From assembly GCF_037975245.1 (NCBI RefSeq), contig NC_092582.1, forward strand, positions 14,362,077 to 14,426,076: DNA of 64,000 bases. Direction: 5' to 3'. Shown in pieces: positions 38,953 to 51,200 of this stretch. A program made the translations under genes and the position numbers. Under the pieces are notes generated by a model. It had not been told where the DNA came from. It saw nothing but the letters and a program-made list of their open reading frames with translations, and did no database searches. Source of the stretch: Apostichopus japonicus. Taxonomy: Eukaryota > Echinodermata > Holothuroidea > Aspidochirotida > Stichopodidae. How positions within the stretch are numbered: position 1 is the stretch's first letter; each line of letters begins with the position of its first letter.

Positions 38953-39205
38953 ATGAGTAAATTGTAAATATAGTTGCGTGTGCCGGTTTGTGGCTGCACC
39001 CTATATGGGAAGTCCCCCAGGGGACACGTGGTTGTGGTGCACTGTGGTGCCCCAGGAGAGATTGATTGAATTGTGCACACTTTGGTGTGTAGGTGTGACA
39101 AGTTACCAATGACCAGGGCTATAAGATGTACACGCTATGGTACACTCGTTGAGGGTGTGAATGGCGTTTCTAAATGCTGGTTAATGATAATAATAATAAT
39201 AATGT
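38953..39205 (+). mobile_element. SINE family S, copy in PRDM12 intron 4 (5'-truncated)
   Basis: It is almost identical to 62595-62750 over GTAAATATAGTTGYGTGYGC, CGGTTTGTGGCTGCACCCTA, GGGAAGTCCCCC, GTGGTGCACTGTGGTGCCCC, GAATTGTGCACACTTTGGTG and GACAAGTTACCAATGACCAG. It diverges after that into its own tail, ending in ATAATAATAAT. The tRNA-like head is absent, so it is 5'-truncated. It is inserted in the transcribed strand's sense orientation. Confidence 0.8.
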
Positions 39206-39480
39206 TATTGCAACAATATGGCATTAACAATTCTGGGAAATATAACAAATTGTGCGTTAATATGCCGGTCCTTGTATTTAGGCAAACAAAGCCACATTGT
39301 TTCAGACTGTAGTGAATACTTCAACCACACATATACATTGTCATGTTACTATGGTTATGACATTGTCTAGTTTATTATCGAATTCTCTCGCTAATAGAGA
39401 CAGATATATAGCCAATTATCATCATTGGTCTATGCATAATAGACAAATTCTTATGCCAATTTGGTGACGTCAGAGCTATT

Positions 39481-39765
39481 AATATTCCTTTACGCACAAG
39501 AGTGAAGACTTGAGCAAGTTTAAATATGACGTCACCACGGCGTCTGACATGTAGAATAGTTTGCAAATGCTGCATATACAATAGTGAATCTCTAAAACAT
39601 GACCTAATGATGACCTAATGTCAACATGCAACATTAACAACAAGATAAGAAAAAAGGAGAAGCGATAATATAGAAGAGCAAGTAAGATGTTTACGACCTT
39701 AGTCCTCCTTCGACGTCACAGATTGCTAAATGACAGCTCTCAGACACGAATTTTTAAGCTATAAG
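39481..39765 (+). repeat. Dispersed repeat family, copy 2
   Basis: Lies in PRDM12 intron 4. It shares GAAGACTTGAGCAAGTTTAA, ATATGACGTCACC, GTTTGCAAATGCTGCAT, AACATGACCTAATGATG and a CAGCTCTCAGACACGAATTT-type block with 5997-6300 and 52620-52960. It is non-coding, with no termini defined. Confidence 0.65.
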
Positions 39766-40158
39766 ACAGATCGATGTGTTTTTACCTAAACTTGGACGAG
39801 TTGTTTTTCATAATGATTTCATATCATTATATGAATCATTAACATTTTCATCATAAGATTTCATATCATAGGGTTCTCGTCATGTTGTTGTTATTATTGT
39901 TTTAGTCATTTGTGTATGTTTCTAATGCGTGGATTCCCTCGTTTTCTGTGTCACGTGTTCGACGTTGACTATATTTTATTGCCGTTTGTAATATTTTTAT
40001 TTGATCTTATCGCTGTATCAATTTATGTTTTATTGTGGAGAGCTATAATAATCATATTAATAATATTATTATATCATGTAAGCATTAAGATAATTTATTA
40101 ACTCATACTCAAACTAAAGTTGCGTCTGTTTCAACGAGTCCCTGTTTTGTCATTTCAG

Positions 40159-40368
40159 ATAGCATAACCGCTACCTCCCCATTGAAAACTCCACCCACCG
40201 GCACCAGCCGTTTACAATGCGTTGTCTGTCGAAGAGGTTTCAATTCGAGAAGTAACTTGAGGTCTCATATGCGTATTCATACCTTGGAAAAACCATTCGT
40301 ATGCAAATATTGTCATCGTAGATTCAGCCAATCATCTACGTTACGTAATCACGTGAGACTCCACACAG
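40159..40368 (+). CDS. PRDM12 exon 5 (zinc fingers 1 and 2)
   Basis: Encodes split Asp197 to residue 266 plus one base. After a Ser/Thr/Pro linker come two C2H2 fingers. Finger 1 uses C217, C220, H233 and H237 ([20 protein letters not shown]). Finger 2 uses C245, C248, H261 and H265 ([20 protein letters not shown]). Both match vertebrate PRDM12 fingers almost residue for residue, including the unusual TLEKPF linker (TLDKPF in human). The acceptor is CATTTCAG at 40158. The donor CACAG|GTAAGT (40368/40369) splits the Gly of the HTGEKPY linker. Retention of the next intron would add about 64 novel hydrophobic residues in place of finger 3. Confidence 0.96.
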
Positions 40369-40910
40369 GTAAGTTTTCGAAATATTGCTCAAATAGAATT
40401 ATAGAGAAATTTGATTTTTACCTTTATCGAAACCGTATTTTGTTTATGTCTGACGAATTATGTCTTATATTGTTGAATAAAATTAGTGACTTCATTTACA
40501 TCCTGTTCTGCAAATTCCCGTTTAAAAAGTTGCTAGTTTCTCGGTTTATTTTGCTATTAGGCTGATCGACCCCTCACACCTCCCCACCCCTCTCCCACCC
40601 GCCCTTCGCTTTATTTTGCATGCACACTCGAGAGAATTTTCTTCTTCTCCGAGATATCTCGTTATTATAATACATACTACAGTACTGTATACACCATTTG
40701 CGTCGCCACTGTGGGTCGGAATGGCGGTATAGCGGGACCTTCCACAAAATATCTCGATATCGTTATTATAAATATCGCTATTATATCTCGCTATTATAGT
40801 TCGTTAATTTAGTACTTATTTTTCATCCTTTGACATTTTCATGTCATTTATAGGCAAAACAAATCCTTTCTTTTTATCTCACTTTGTTTGTTTGTCTGCC
40901 TTGCTTGCAG

Positions 40911-41104
40911 GAGAGAAACCATACAGGTGCAACGTATGTCACAGTGCATACTCACAGCTAGCTGGTCTACGAGCCCATCAGAAGAGCGCGCGCCATCGGC
41001 CGATCCAGTTTAACCACCTAGCGTCCACACCCGGCAAGACTCCGAGACCGATCCCGACCCTTCCGAAACCGCGTCCACTTCTGGCCGTATCTGAATTAGC
41101 ATGA
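40911..41104 (+). CDS. PRDM12 exon 6 (zinc finger 3 and C-terminus)
   Basis: Completes Gly267 and encodes residues 268-330 plus TGA. Finger 3 uses C273, C276, H289 and H295 ([20 protein letters not shown] then ARH), with the long His-X5-His spacing typical of PRDM12's last finger. The remaining tail is Pro/Lys-rich ([16 protein letters not shown]) and ends AVSELA. The polyalanine tract of the mammalian C-terminus, whose expansion affects human pain perception, is absent. The acceptor is CTTGCTTGCAG at 40910. The splitting of finger 3 onto its own exon differs from the human arrangement as I remember it, where the fingers share the last exon. Confidence 0.95.
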
Positions 41105-44100
41105 CGGGAAACGGTTTTTAAAAAACTATTGCAACGCAAATAAAAGCAGTGCTAGAAAATTAGACTATGCAATAACTATACAACAAAAACTAGAGACAAT
41201 ATGCGCGTTAACTTTAACACTATTTCATACAAATGTTAGTTCCTATTTGTTAACAAAACTATACGTAACAGCCTCGTCAAACTGATTGGTCCCCCCCCCC
41301 CCCCCCCCCTCTTATATCAATATAACCGAGACAAGATGTAAGGCCTATGTTGGAAAGCATGGTATATAGAGTTTAGTGCAAGGGAGTAACTATTCACATC
41401 GCTATGGAAAATCTGACAAAACATTATCAGAGTTTTTTATTGTGCTTGTCTGTGGGGGGGGGGGGGAGGACGGGGTTACAGGCTAGTGTACCTCTTCAAG
41501 CCTAATGGATCGGCGGCGGTGCACGATGTCACTTTGTTGACGTTTGCTTTCACATGAATCAACACTCTTTCACTTTAATTTTACAAGTGAATCAATATCA
41601 GTTTGTAAAGTGTTGAAAAAGAAAAAAAAAACATTGTAATGACGTCACTTCCATCTACATGGCACAAACGGTACAAGCTAGAGGACTTAATCCATTCATT
41701 GCTTTCATGGTCACGTGATTGACACTGATGGAGCGTCGATAAATTACTTTTAATATCATACAAAGTTCTTCTTTTTTGTAATGTTTCAAGAAACTTTTGT
41801 GCAATTCTTTCAGGAATGAACTGTAATTCCTTCCGGATACTTGAGTTTGCTTTCTGTATGTTGTGTCATTTTCAACTTAAGTAAAAAATGTTAGTTTTAG
41901 ATATGATACAATCCACATACGACCGAAAATGACCATTTTGAGTGCAATTTCTGTTTCTGTATATCTGTTTGGTCTCTACGAGAAATAACTTTGAAATATG
42001 AAAATATCTGGAATTCTCCTTTCATGGGAAACTGGGTATGGTGCCGTGGACAATCTCGATTTAGATTATGATTTTTATACCTCTTTTTATTACCCAGTAT
42101 ATGACGTAATTTCCTGTGTCATGACCCAAGTGTTAATTTAAAGTCATTGTTTTATTAAAAATACTTTATTAACTGCTTTTTCTTTAAGCCTTTTGTATCC
42201 GTTTATGAGTTTTACGGAAAATCATCCGAAGCATCTACTGAAACAACATGTTATCTGAAAGATTTTGTAATGAATTTAATTAATGTCATTAATTAAGATC
42301 AAAATTGAAACTTTTTATTTTTTATTTGATTATTTTTCTTCACCTTCTTATGAGCTGATTAAATTTTATGTGTGCAATTATTTTTAAATCAAGCCAATTT
42401 CACTGTCGAGTCCTGTATGGGTAAGCATATATATCCAAAAACTCAAAATGCTATTGAAATGCAAGATGCACTAATATTATAGCAAATTGTAATGGTCTTT
42501 CTCTCTTATCGCATGTAAGCAGTTGCTTACAGTCTTCGGAAAACCAAAGATTCATAAATTCTCCAATTAACATTGCACATCTTTATTCCCTTATAACATG
42601 AAGAATGTCTATAAATTGCTAAATTCTGGTGTGTTATGTAGAACAATATTTCGTCAAAGAAACATAAGGTCTTCATAATTTACCTCTTCTTTCTGTTATT
42701 TTGACGTATTGAAATATTACGGATACATCGAAGAAGCCTGAATAATCTTTCCAATCAGAAGAATGAGAAGAACGAAATTCCAGAACTTACAAAATCAAAC
42801 AATTATATAGATTCAGCTCATGTTTTTGTTTTAATTGTTAACGAACGGTATTTACAGAATTCGAAAGTTCTTCAGAGTTCTCAAACATGTTTATCAGCGA
42901 GTAAGATTTATATTTCATTAATATATCTAAGTTTGTTTTATGAATAATTAAAATAATCCTGACGTTTAATCCCCAAATTTCAATCACTTACAGGTCTTTG
43001 TTCTTTCTCTCGCTTCTATCACATTCCAGTATTTGTTTATTATTTATTAATTTATTTATTTATTTTTCTCTTATGTTTTTTGATAACTTACAATATTTAA
43101 AGGCCTGCAAGCTAAGCCAGTATGAATAATTGAAATACAGAATTTTAGATATTTAGTTCAATATGTTTTTTCCTTGTATTAACTTATTAACCTTTAAAAT
43201 TTCCATCTGCAATTTTTTTCCAAAACATTCCAATATCTGCTGTTTCCATCTTTTTCATTACTATAATTTAGCGTATGTATTTGATGACTTTCACTGAGCG
43301 AGTTAGAGCACAATTTACTTCATTAAATAAAGAAAATAAAGCAAGGGGAAAAATGCTGGGTGGTTGATGTACATGAAGTAAAATGTCAAATGTAAGTTTA
43401 ATCTATGAGAAACCGTTGTTTTTTATTACTGCACGTAGATTTTTTTCTTTTCTTTTTTTCCTTTTACGGGAGAAGGTGCTGCACGAGAGTCGAGGAGCGG
43501 GAATTATATAATTTTCCATTTGTCAAGTTAATCATACACAAATGCAACTTTTATGGAAAGTGGGAACTTTGGATAAGTGATGGGGAGTATCGTTAGAACC
43601 CCCCCCCCCCTTCTCGTATCTGCCGCCAGTAGTGAAACCTTGAGTAAGCATACCACCCCTCCCTCTCTCTGAGAAAAACAAGCGCAAACTAAGGTTGATT
43701 TTCTGGAAAGAGGGGCGATCAGAAATAAGAGGTTGCAATCCCCTGTGTTGAAACTGTTGTGAGATTAAATGGTATTAATTTGTTTTGAAGTTTATCCGTA
43801 ACGTAACGGTTCGTGGTCACAAAACATAATATTTAGGGCCTATTCGTAATGTAGCCTTACACAACCCTTATTTTCAATTATATCTGTGTGGATTTCTCTT
43901 CTAGCTGTTTTTCCTTGTTGGTACATACTGCCAATAGCAGTCTGCAATATGTTAACATGCAATATGATGAGATCCGTGTCTTGCGTTTCCATGGTGATGT
44001 TTATTTATTTATTGGTATTATAACTATAATTTGTAAATATCCGTTTTCTAGAGATTTTTGCGCAATTTTAACCGTGTAATTAATTTATTTTTATGCCATT

Positions 44101-44266
44101 TCTCAATTTAGATTACTACCTACTTGCCACCTTAGAGATCCAGCATAATGCGAAATGAAAAACATAAAAAATAAACAAAGCATCAGTTATTCCATTTGTT
44201 CAGCTCTTGTTTGTTCGGTGTGCTACATCTCCTTCATTTCTTATGTAATAAGTTCGGCCCGTAAAC
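41105..44266. other. PRDM12 3' flank and intergenic DNA
   Basis: AT-rich with no recognisable exon. It contains a C-run of roughly 19 bases at about 41291-41309, a G-run at about 41454-41466, a C-run at about 43600-43609 and a TTTA-rich patch at about 43033-43075. Part of the proximal segment may be 3' UTR. Confidence 0.5.
41139..41144 (+). terminator. Candidate PRDM12 polyadenylation signal
   Basis: AATAAA lies about 35 bp after the stop codon. It is the closest canonical hexamer, but would make a very short 3' UTR. Other AATAAA-type hexamers lie much further on (for example about 43325-43340), so the true 3' end is uncertain. Confidence 0.35.
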
Positions 44267-44267
44267 G

Positions 44268-44369
44268 TCTCCTCTCCTCTCCTCTCCTCTCCTCTCCTCT
44301 CCTCTCCTCTCCTCTCCTCTCCTCTCCTCTCCTCTCCTCTCCTCTCCTCTCCTCTCCTCTCCTCTCCTC
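44268..44369. repeat. (CTCCT)n pentanucleotide repeat
   Basis: About twenty perfect CTCCT units with no interruption, giving a pure polypyrimidine + strand. The perfection suggests recent expansion. Ser-Pro-Leu frames across it are artefacts. Confidence 0.97.
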
Positions 44370-44517
44370 AAACTTCACCACAAACATCACAAAGTACGAA
44401 GCGAGTTCACTAACCTTTCATTCAGTCATTCCAATCTTTATTCACATAAACTTGCCATTGTTTGGGATAGGAACTCACGTACCGCACAATCGTATACATT
44501 TCTACCTTCAGAGATGT

Positions 44518-44819
44518 ACGGAAGCGTGGAAGAAACATGTAAATTGACGTTTTCATGAGAGTCGTCAAAATGCTAAAAACCTGAAGATTACCGACTTGTA
44601 CTCTTCAAACTTGTATAATGTCGTCAACACTGAAATCTTCAGATAGTCTCCATTTTGACGAGTTAATGCATCTCGGCAAAACGGCAATTTTAAGATTTTT
44701 GTAATTTTGATGAGTTGGTTATTTGTCGACAAAATGGCAATTTCCAAATTCTTGTCATTTTGACGAATTCTTGCATTTCACCAAAGCGTCGATTGACATG
44801 ATTTTTTCTACGCTTCCGT
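44518..44819. mobile_element. 302-bp TIR element with 8-bp target duplication
   Basis: The ends are imperfect inverted repeats of about 33 bp. The left end begins ACGGAAGCGTGGAAGAAACA and the right end is its inverse, ending TTTCTACGCTTCCGT. AGAGATGT flanks both sides (44510-44517 and 44820-44827). The interior is non-coding and repeats CATTTTGACGA and CAAAATGGCAATTT motifs in both directions. Its 8-bp duplication fits hAT-, P- or Merlin-like transposition. A relative is split by the hAT element at 54319-56531. Confidence 0.8.
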
Positions 44820-44827
44820 AGAGATGT

Positions 44828-45951
44828 CTATACCAGTGTGCGGGTACAGGGAAAATTTCATACAATGTATTGAGGTCCATATAAAATTTTAAGACAAGAG
44901 TTTTGTAAGTTTCAATTCTCGAATTTCATTGATATTCCAAACTTTCCTGCATTGTGTCTTATACGATCTAACGTAACAAACACCATTATTAACTCATATT
45001 TAACTTCAAAGAAACTTACACGTGAACTAGACCTAAATAGCGATGTCGGCTTGTTCTAGACAACCGAAAGTATGGCAAGGAAATGTAACCTCCACTCGCT
45101 TGATGTTTCCGTCATTGTAAAAATGGGATTACGTTCTTTGTTCGATATCGTCATTGTTCTCTGTGATTCTTAAAGAATCTTTCTTTCTTTCGTCTTTTTG
45201 CACTTCTTTTAAAAAATGTCCATTAGTTTGTGTATAAATGAATTTATACCTTTATGAAAATAGTGCCTGGACGACGAATTGCTGAAGTTCAAATCGATTT
45301 TTTGTTAAGTTCATCGTACGGAATAGTTGCTGATGAACCTCCATTTGGTGCAAAGAATTCATGTGCCACTGCAATGAGTGGCGGGGGGGGGGGGGGCAGG
45401 GGTAAAAAATCTGATTCACTTGAAGATCAAAGCAGTAAAGAACTATACTCTCTCGTTAAACATAGGGTTACTGTTAACTGCATGCTTATGGAAAATTTAA
45501 CTTTGCCCCCCCCCCCAACCAACATCCCCACATCCCCTACTCCCGCACATGTGGCTGCATGGTCTTAGACAGGGTTATGGTCTTAGAATCCCATTTAATC
45601 ACATTCTTATTTTGAGCATATACGTCAGATTTCGTTATAAATTGCTGATCGGACGTAAAAGTCATCTTGATTGATTTCTTCTTGACCCAAAAATGGTTTA
45701 GTCACCTGGCAACATATATACCCCAAAACCCGTGATAGTCATAACAAGTTATGTTGCACAGAGTTTTAATTGCACAGTGTACGTTACAAATGTCCGTCGG
45801 TTATGAAGATGGTGTATATATGGCATAGGCAGATGCAGATTCACCTTTTTCTTGGGGGGGGAGGGGCTGGGAGGTTGCATAGGCCATGAACAATTTTGGG
45901 GCCCCGTACTGCTCGTCAAGCAATCAACGTAGACGAAATTGTATATATATG
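44828..45951. other. Intergenic DNA
   Basis: Non-coding with a G-run at about 45382-45394, a C-run at about 45507-45516 and a G-rich patch at about 45855-45875. The GGCAGATGCAGATTC near 45830 looks like one end of a hAT-type element without a recognisable partner. Confidence 0.45.
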
Positions 45952-46451
45952 CAGGGATGTGCCCAGGATTTCCTGAGTGCCGGGTATACTGATCGCCGTC
46001 CTGGGGGAGGGGTCTGGGGGAGGGGGGGTTGTCTCCCTCCCCTTTGAGAAATGTTTCGATTTTTGAAGGTGCTCAGATGCCAAATGCTGGCACTTGTGTA
46101 GCTTTTTAAGCACATAAACAAGTACTAGTTTTGCTAACAATTTACTTTTTTGATTTTTTTTTAGTGAAATATATTACGTACGGTACCTGGTAAAAGTTAT
46201 TAGTTTGTTTCAAAGAGATTTTACAAGGGACCGATTGAGAGCCGTAAGTAATGTTTCTCGCATGCGTAACTGATGCACTATTAGTCTGCATGATTTTGGC
46301 ATAGGCTAAACCCAATTTATGTTGAATATATTGTTAGGAATGTCGGGATATTAGATGAAAATAGTGCTGGGCGGGATTCACGATTTTTAAGACAGTACTG
46401 GGCGGTAATTTTTAGTGCTGGGCGGGGCCGCCCAGTGTGGGCACATCCCTG
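45952..46451. mobile_element. hAT-like MITE, 500 bp
   Basis: The left end CAGGGATGTGCCCA and the right end (TGGGCACATCCCTG) form a perfect 14-bp TIR. The flanks are TATATATG on the left and TATATG on the right, consistent with an 8-bp duplication that lost one TA unit. The right part repeats AGTGCTGGGCGG or close variants three times. No transposase is encoded, so it would have depended on a hAT transposase elsewhere. It ends only 51 bp before the next hAT element. Confidence 0.78.
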
Positions 46452-46502
46452 TATATGTCAATAAATGTGTATACAATTAACTTTTATAAGTGTATTGGGC
46501 AG

Positions 46503-48227
46503 CAGTGGCGTCGCCAAGGGGGGGGGCCAGGGGAAAGCCTGGAAAACCTAGTGCCCCCCCGAGTGCCCCCCGCCCCCCATCTGAGATTTGGGTTGGTAAA
46601 AAAATATATATATATATTTTGTTATATTCAACTCCCATCATCTGAGTTGGTTTTTCATAAGGACAAAGAAGCACAGTAATTCGTATTTTCTTCAAATGAG
46701 CTGCGAAAAAATGAACAAGTTTATCCTTGAACGTCGGGTATCGAAGTCGTAACCCGCGCCACACAACAGGTGTCGATATTTACATTGAATGTGTCAGTGC
46801 TCACGCCATACCAGCGGATATACACGTCCGCTTCGCGAGCTACATGGCTGTGAGAAGGGAGGGTACTGCAATATGTTGCCTTGGTCTGAAGTTGACAGGT
46901 TAGGAGCTGACAAAATGTGAGAATGTGAGGGTCCGCAGGCACCATACATATGCCTATATTTGTGGACCCATATATTAACCCTGTTGTGTAGGGGGTGCAG
47001 AGGTCATTTGAGGTCAGATGCTTGTAGGAACAAATGGCGAATGTTCACACCTGCATACTGAGCCATACTCGATGTGTGATCAAACTTTGGATTGCATGGT
47101 GAGATCCCTGATGGGAGCCAATAACGATGCTGGAACCTGTTACATCTTAATAGATAATGGGCGAAAACGAGAAGGACAAGAAAGGAGTCGGGGTCATGCA
47201 CACATTAATTCAACAAATGTAGGTTCTATTGATAGGGTTAGGCATAATATCGACAGCATGTGGTTCATATCCTCTGCAAAATTCTGCGCCTTGTTAAAAT
47301 CATTACCTCAAAAAGAGCAATTTCTGGAGATATCTTCAGATCGAATTTAGCATCAAATGTGGCAGCATTTTGCATCTATAGCCCATCCTCCGTATGCGCA
47401 AATTTTCCAAAGGGGAGGGGGAGGGCAGTGGCGGCGGAACCGGGGGGCTTAGAGGGCTCATCCCCGTATGAAAAAGTTGAGGGGGCAAATGCATGATAAG
47501 CCCCCCCCCCCAATATTTACCAAGGCTCCGAAACGTGCATCTGCCCATTTTTCAATGCATACTTGTCGATCTGTCCGATGCACACGTATACTATATAGGT
47601 GTAATAATTTTAGTAAATGCTGGGGGACCCTCGGCCTGTCCCCTGGCTATAGACCATATTGTCACCCCAACCGCGTCTTCACGCCCCGTGAAAAGTGGAA
47701 GCAGTGAGTGTGAGTACCGGTAAGCGCAACACAACTTCGTCTTAGGCCAATGACTTGCTTCATTTCAGCCAGTTCTCCAACATCCCCTTACTACACTCAA
47801 AAACGTCTTTGCGAGTACACTACGAGTAATAGCAACTCTCTTAAAACACCATCGAATATACAAATTACAATGTTTTTACAGACTTTTACGTGCAATCTGA
47901 GAAATTGCAGGCTTGAGACCCATAATTTAGGGCTAGGTATTCGCAGCATAAAACACTCGGGAAGTGCCGTTTCCGGCCATCTGGGGGTTTGAAAAACCCC
48001 AAATTTTCTTGTACGCTCCGCGCCAACCGATGGTGGCGCTCCGCTTAGATAGTCTCTACACATTAGCCCCCCCCCAATAATTTTCCCGTTCCGCTGCGCC
48101 TGGAGGGGCACCCCCTCCCCTTAGACCCCTCCCCAGGACGTTGATCCGTATCCACCTAAGTGCCCCCCCATCAAATGCTGGTGCCCCCCTGTGCCCCCCC
48201 AGACTGAAAAGTCTGGTGACGCCACTG
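46503..48227. mobile_element. hAT-like non-autonomous transposon, 1725 bp, with perfect target duplication
   Basis: The left end CAGTGGCGTCGCCA and the right end (TGGTGACGCCACTG) are inverted copies with one mismatch. TTGGGCAG directly flanks both ends (46495-46502 and 48228-48235), a perfect 8-bp duplication as hAT enzymes make. Poly-G lies inside the left end and poly-C inside the right. No transposase frame is recognisable. An internal CAGTGGCGGCGGAACC at about 47424 could be an end of a second, nested element. The right subterminal block (48020-48060) is shared, inverted, with 54395-54450 and 55466-55520. Confidence 0.88.
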
Positions 48228-48235
48228 TTGGGCAG

Positions 48236-51200
48236 CACAAATTATTTATTTAAAGATAATTGCAGAACAAATTCTAATATGTCACCTTTTTTCGTTCTAA
48301 TTGTGGGACCCTTACAAATCGGGGACAATGGGCCCTGGTCCGTTCGGAACAATTGTTAGCCGGGCCCTCGACTTACGCTTCTAAGAGTTAATATATACTT
48401 GAGTGAACTGTTGGCAGGGCATTGTAGTGGATGTATTCTTCGCTTGAAATCCCCGAATTTTACGAGTAAATCTAAGTTTTGTAGTGATAGGGCGTTTCAT
48501 ATTCTGTGAACCACGTCTATATATTGAACGTTGTTTTCATTTGTTTTAACCTTGTTTATATTAGTTCCATTAATTGATTGATTGATTGATTTTCTGATTT
48601 TGCTTTGACTACTTTATTCCTTCCATTACTCTTATGTACCTTTTATTTTGTACTTTATTTATTTATTTTTTTAAATTTTACTATAGTCCCATGTAAACTA
48701 CTTTGAGATATTATTTTAAGTAAAGCACTGTATTTATATATCATTATTATTATTATATCGGTTTTGAAAGCATAACTGAATTTGATCGAGTTGTATATAA
48801 CTCTCCTTTGTGAAGAAGCAAACAATAACCTTGCGTGGGTAGAAAATGGTGCGTAGCATTATATATAACAAAGAATTACCCGACGATTTTACAAAACAAG
48901 ACCGGAATCAATTTATATATCCTGAGAAATTGAAAGATTAAGAACTTAATGAAACTTAATACCACGATCCTACGTTATGACGTCATCATTAAACTAAACT
49001 CCAGAGTGGTCCCACCGGGGTCAATAAAATTTGACCAAAATATTGAGCTATATTTCTGACACCAATTATTATAGATGTATCTATCATATACTTATAGTAA
49101 CCGATTTCGATTCGATCTGTTGATATCTTGCCAAACAAACAACAAAACATCGCAGTTCTAGCCTTCTGTATGTCATTACCCTGTCCTAGTTTTTGTTTTT
49201 GTTAGTTTTGCTTTTTAAGCTATGAAGATTTCGTGTCGCTTAAACACCTGCTCAGTGCTTGTGTGCGGATTGCAGACGACATAAAAACAAAATGGCCGTC
49301 ATTGTGCTGGTATGCAATTACTACGTTGTAGTTAATAAGCATTAAAAGTAGGGAATATTCGTTCACTCTGATCAATAGTTCTCGTGTAACTTATGACTAA
49401 GTTTTCCACTAACTCAAAGTAAGAGTGCAATGAATTCAACTTACAAACATCGTTTTATAGATTAAATATCAGGAGCGATACAAGGTTATTTAGATATATT
49501 CAGTCATTTTGTCGTTTTTGTTTGGGGGGGGGGGATGGAGGGAGGGGTGGGGTGGTTTCATAAAACCCCAAACGGTGTAGTTCATACATAAGTCACCTAA
49601 ATAAACGTCAGTTATAAATCAACAGTTACTGGTAGCTCTCCCACCCCCCCCCCCCCATCCCGTCCATACGTAGACAAACACCGAATTTTTCGATACGTAT
49701 TAGGAAACAGAATTGGAACAACTTATCGTGCCTGTTAAGAGACACTCCAATAACAATCATAGTGTTTGTTTGTTTGTTAATTAAAATAGTTCAGAAGAAG
49801 TCAGTTTATAACGTCATATGTGCAATCAGTTGATTTAATTCACAGATTTAACAGATCTTTACGAAAAATAAAACTAGGAAGATAATTTAGGGCTGTTGCG
49901 TATGAATATTAATTATTGAGAAAGAAAGAAAAAGATATTTTAAAAACTTAGAATTTAGGGTGGAATTAAAGAAAAACCTCTCAAGCTATTAACGTCAAAT
50001 ATAGTATTAGACAAAATTGTGTTTGCAGTACAGGTTTCTTTGTTTGTTGGTTTACTTGTTTGTTTGCTATTTAGGAGAGGGTGGGGGTGTGGTGGGGAGA
50101 GATTTGTGGAGATAGAAAGAGAGGTCTTAATCATGCATCGTTCTTGATTTTCAGCCCCCAACCCCCGCCGCGCCCCTCCTAAATACTCAAACTGTTTCAC
50201 AGCTACCATATATACAGGAAATTTATAGCCTTCCAGGTTATTCAACTGATGACGTCAAGAATAAAGTCACAGAGTGATGGCATTTTTTTAAATATTGCTC
50301 AAGGATTTTCAGTTTCTTTGGACAAGTAAATGGCAAGTATTTTATATCAAAACTATTTGTATTTGCTGGCGGTTTTATCAGTCTACAAATTATTAGAAAG
50401 GTTGAACAGATATTTTAAAAAGCATTACTGGTGATGAATTAGTGATACTGTTTTTTTTTTTGTGGCTTCTTTCTCCTGGTAGCCATTAAATGTAGCCTAT
50501 ATATGCCCTTTTCCCTAACTCTAAAACCTGGCAAAGTTCATGTGTCACCCCGTTGCTAAGGAACGAGTCGAAGTTAGCATGACTAACCACCCGTGACCAT
50601 TCCTTGGAGCGGTTTATGAAGATTCCTTGCACGGAGATTTGATTTGATATTCTACACAGTCTATGTGTATATATAGTGCCTATAATCATAGCATACAACA
50701 AAGCATGCATGGTTTATAAAGAAAGACAAAGCCCATTTAACCAATCACCGAGACAAACCGTATCCGCCTCTTCTTCTTGTAACCGGAAGTAATAACAGTT
50801 GATCGTGCCTCAATTACCAGAACAGGTTTATCTTCCCTCCCAAAAATGCCATGCATACAGCAATACATTTCCTGATGAGTTCAATCATACCGACACGATG
50901 ATACTTAATTAACTTTTAATTCGGCAGATTGTTAATTTTTAAGTCATTGGGACGCTATCCAAGAAACAAACACAAAAATTGAGAGAGTTGGTATTATATA
51001 GAAATAAGTAGTATCGAAAAAATCTTGCCAAAAAACTCAAACAAAATGTTATTGGTTTTAAGTGATAAAAAGAGGGTCAGCATGAAACTTTATTCCTACC
51101 GGGAAAAGCAAATAAAAATGAAACGCAACATCACTAAAATATTAAGTTGACTTAAATCGAAGACAATACCAGAATTTTGGTTCAAGTGATTCCGACGTCC

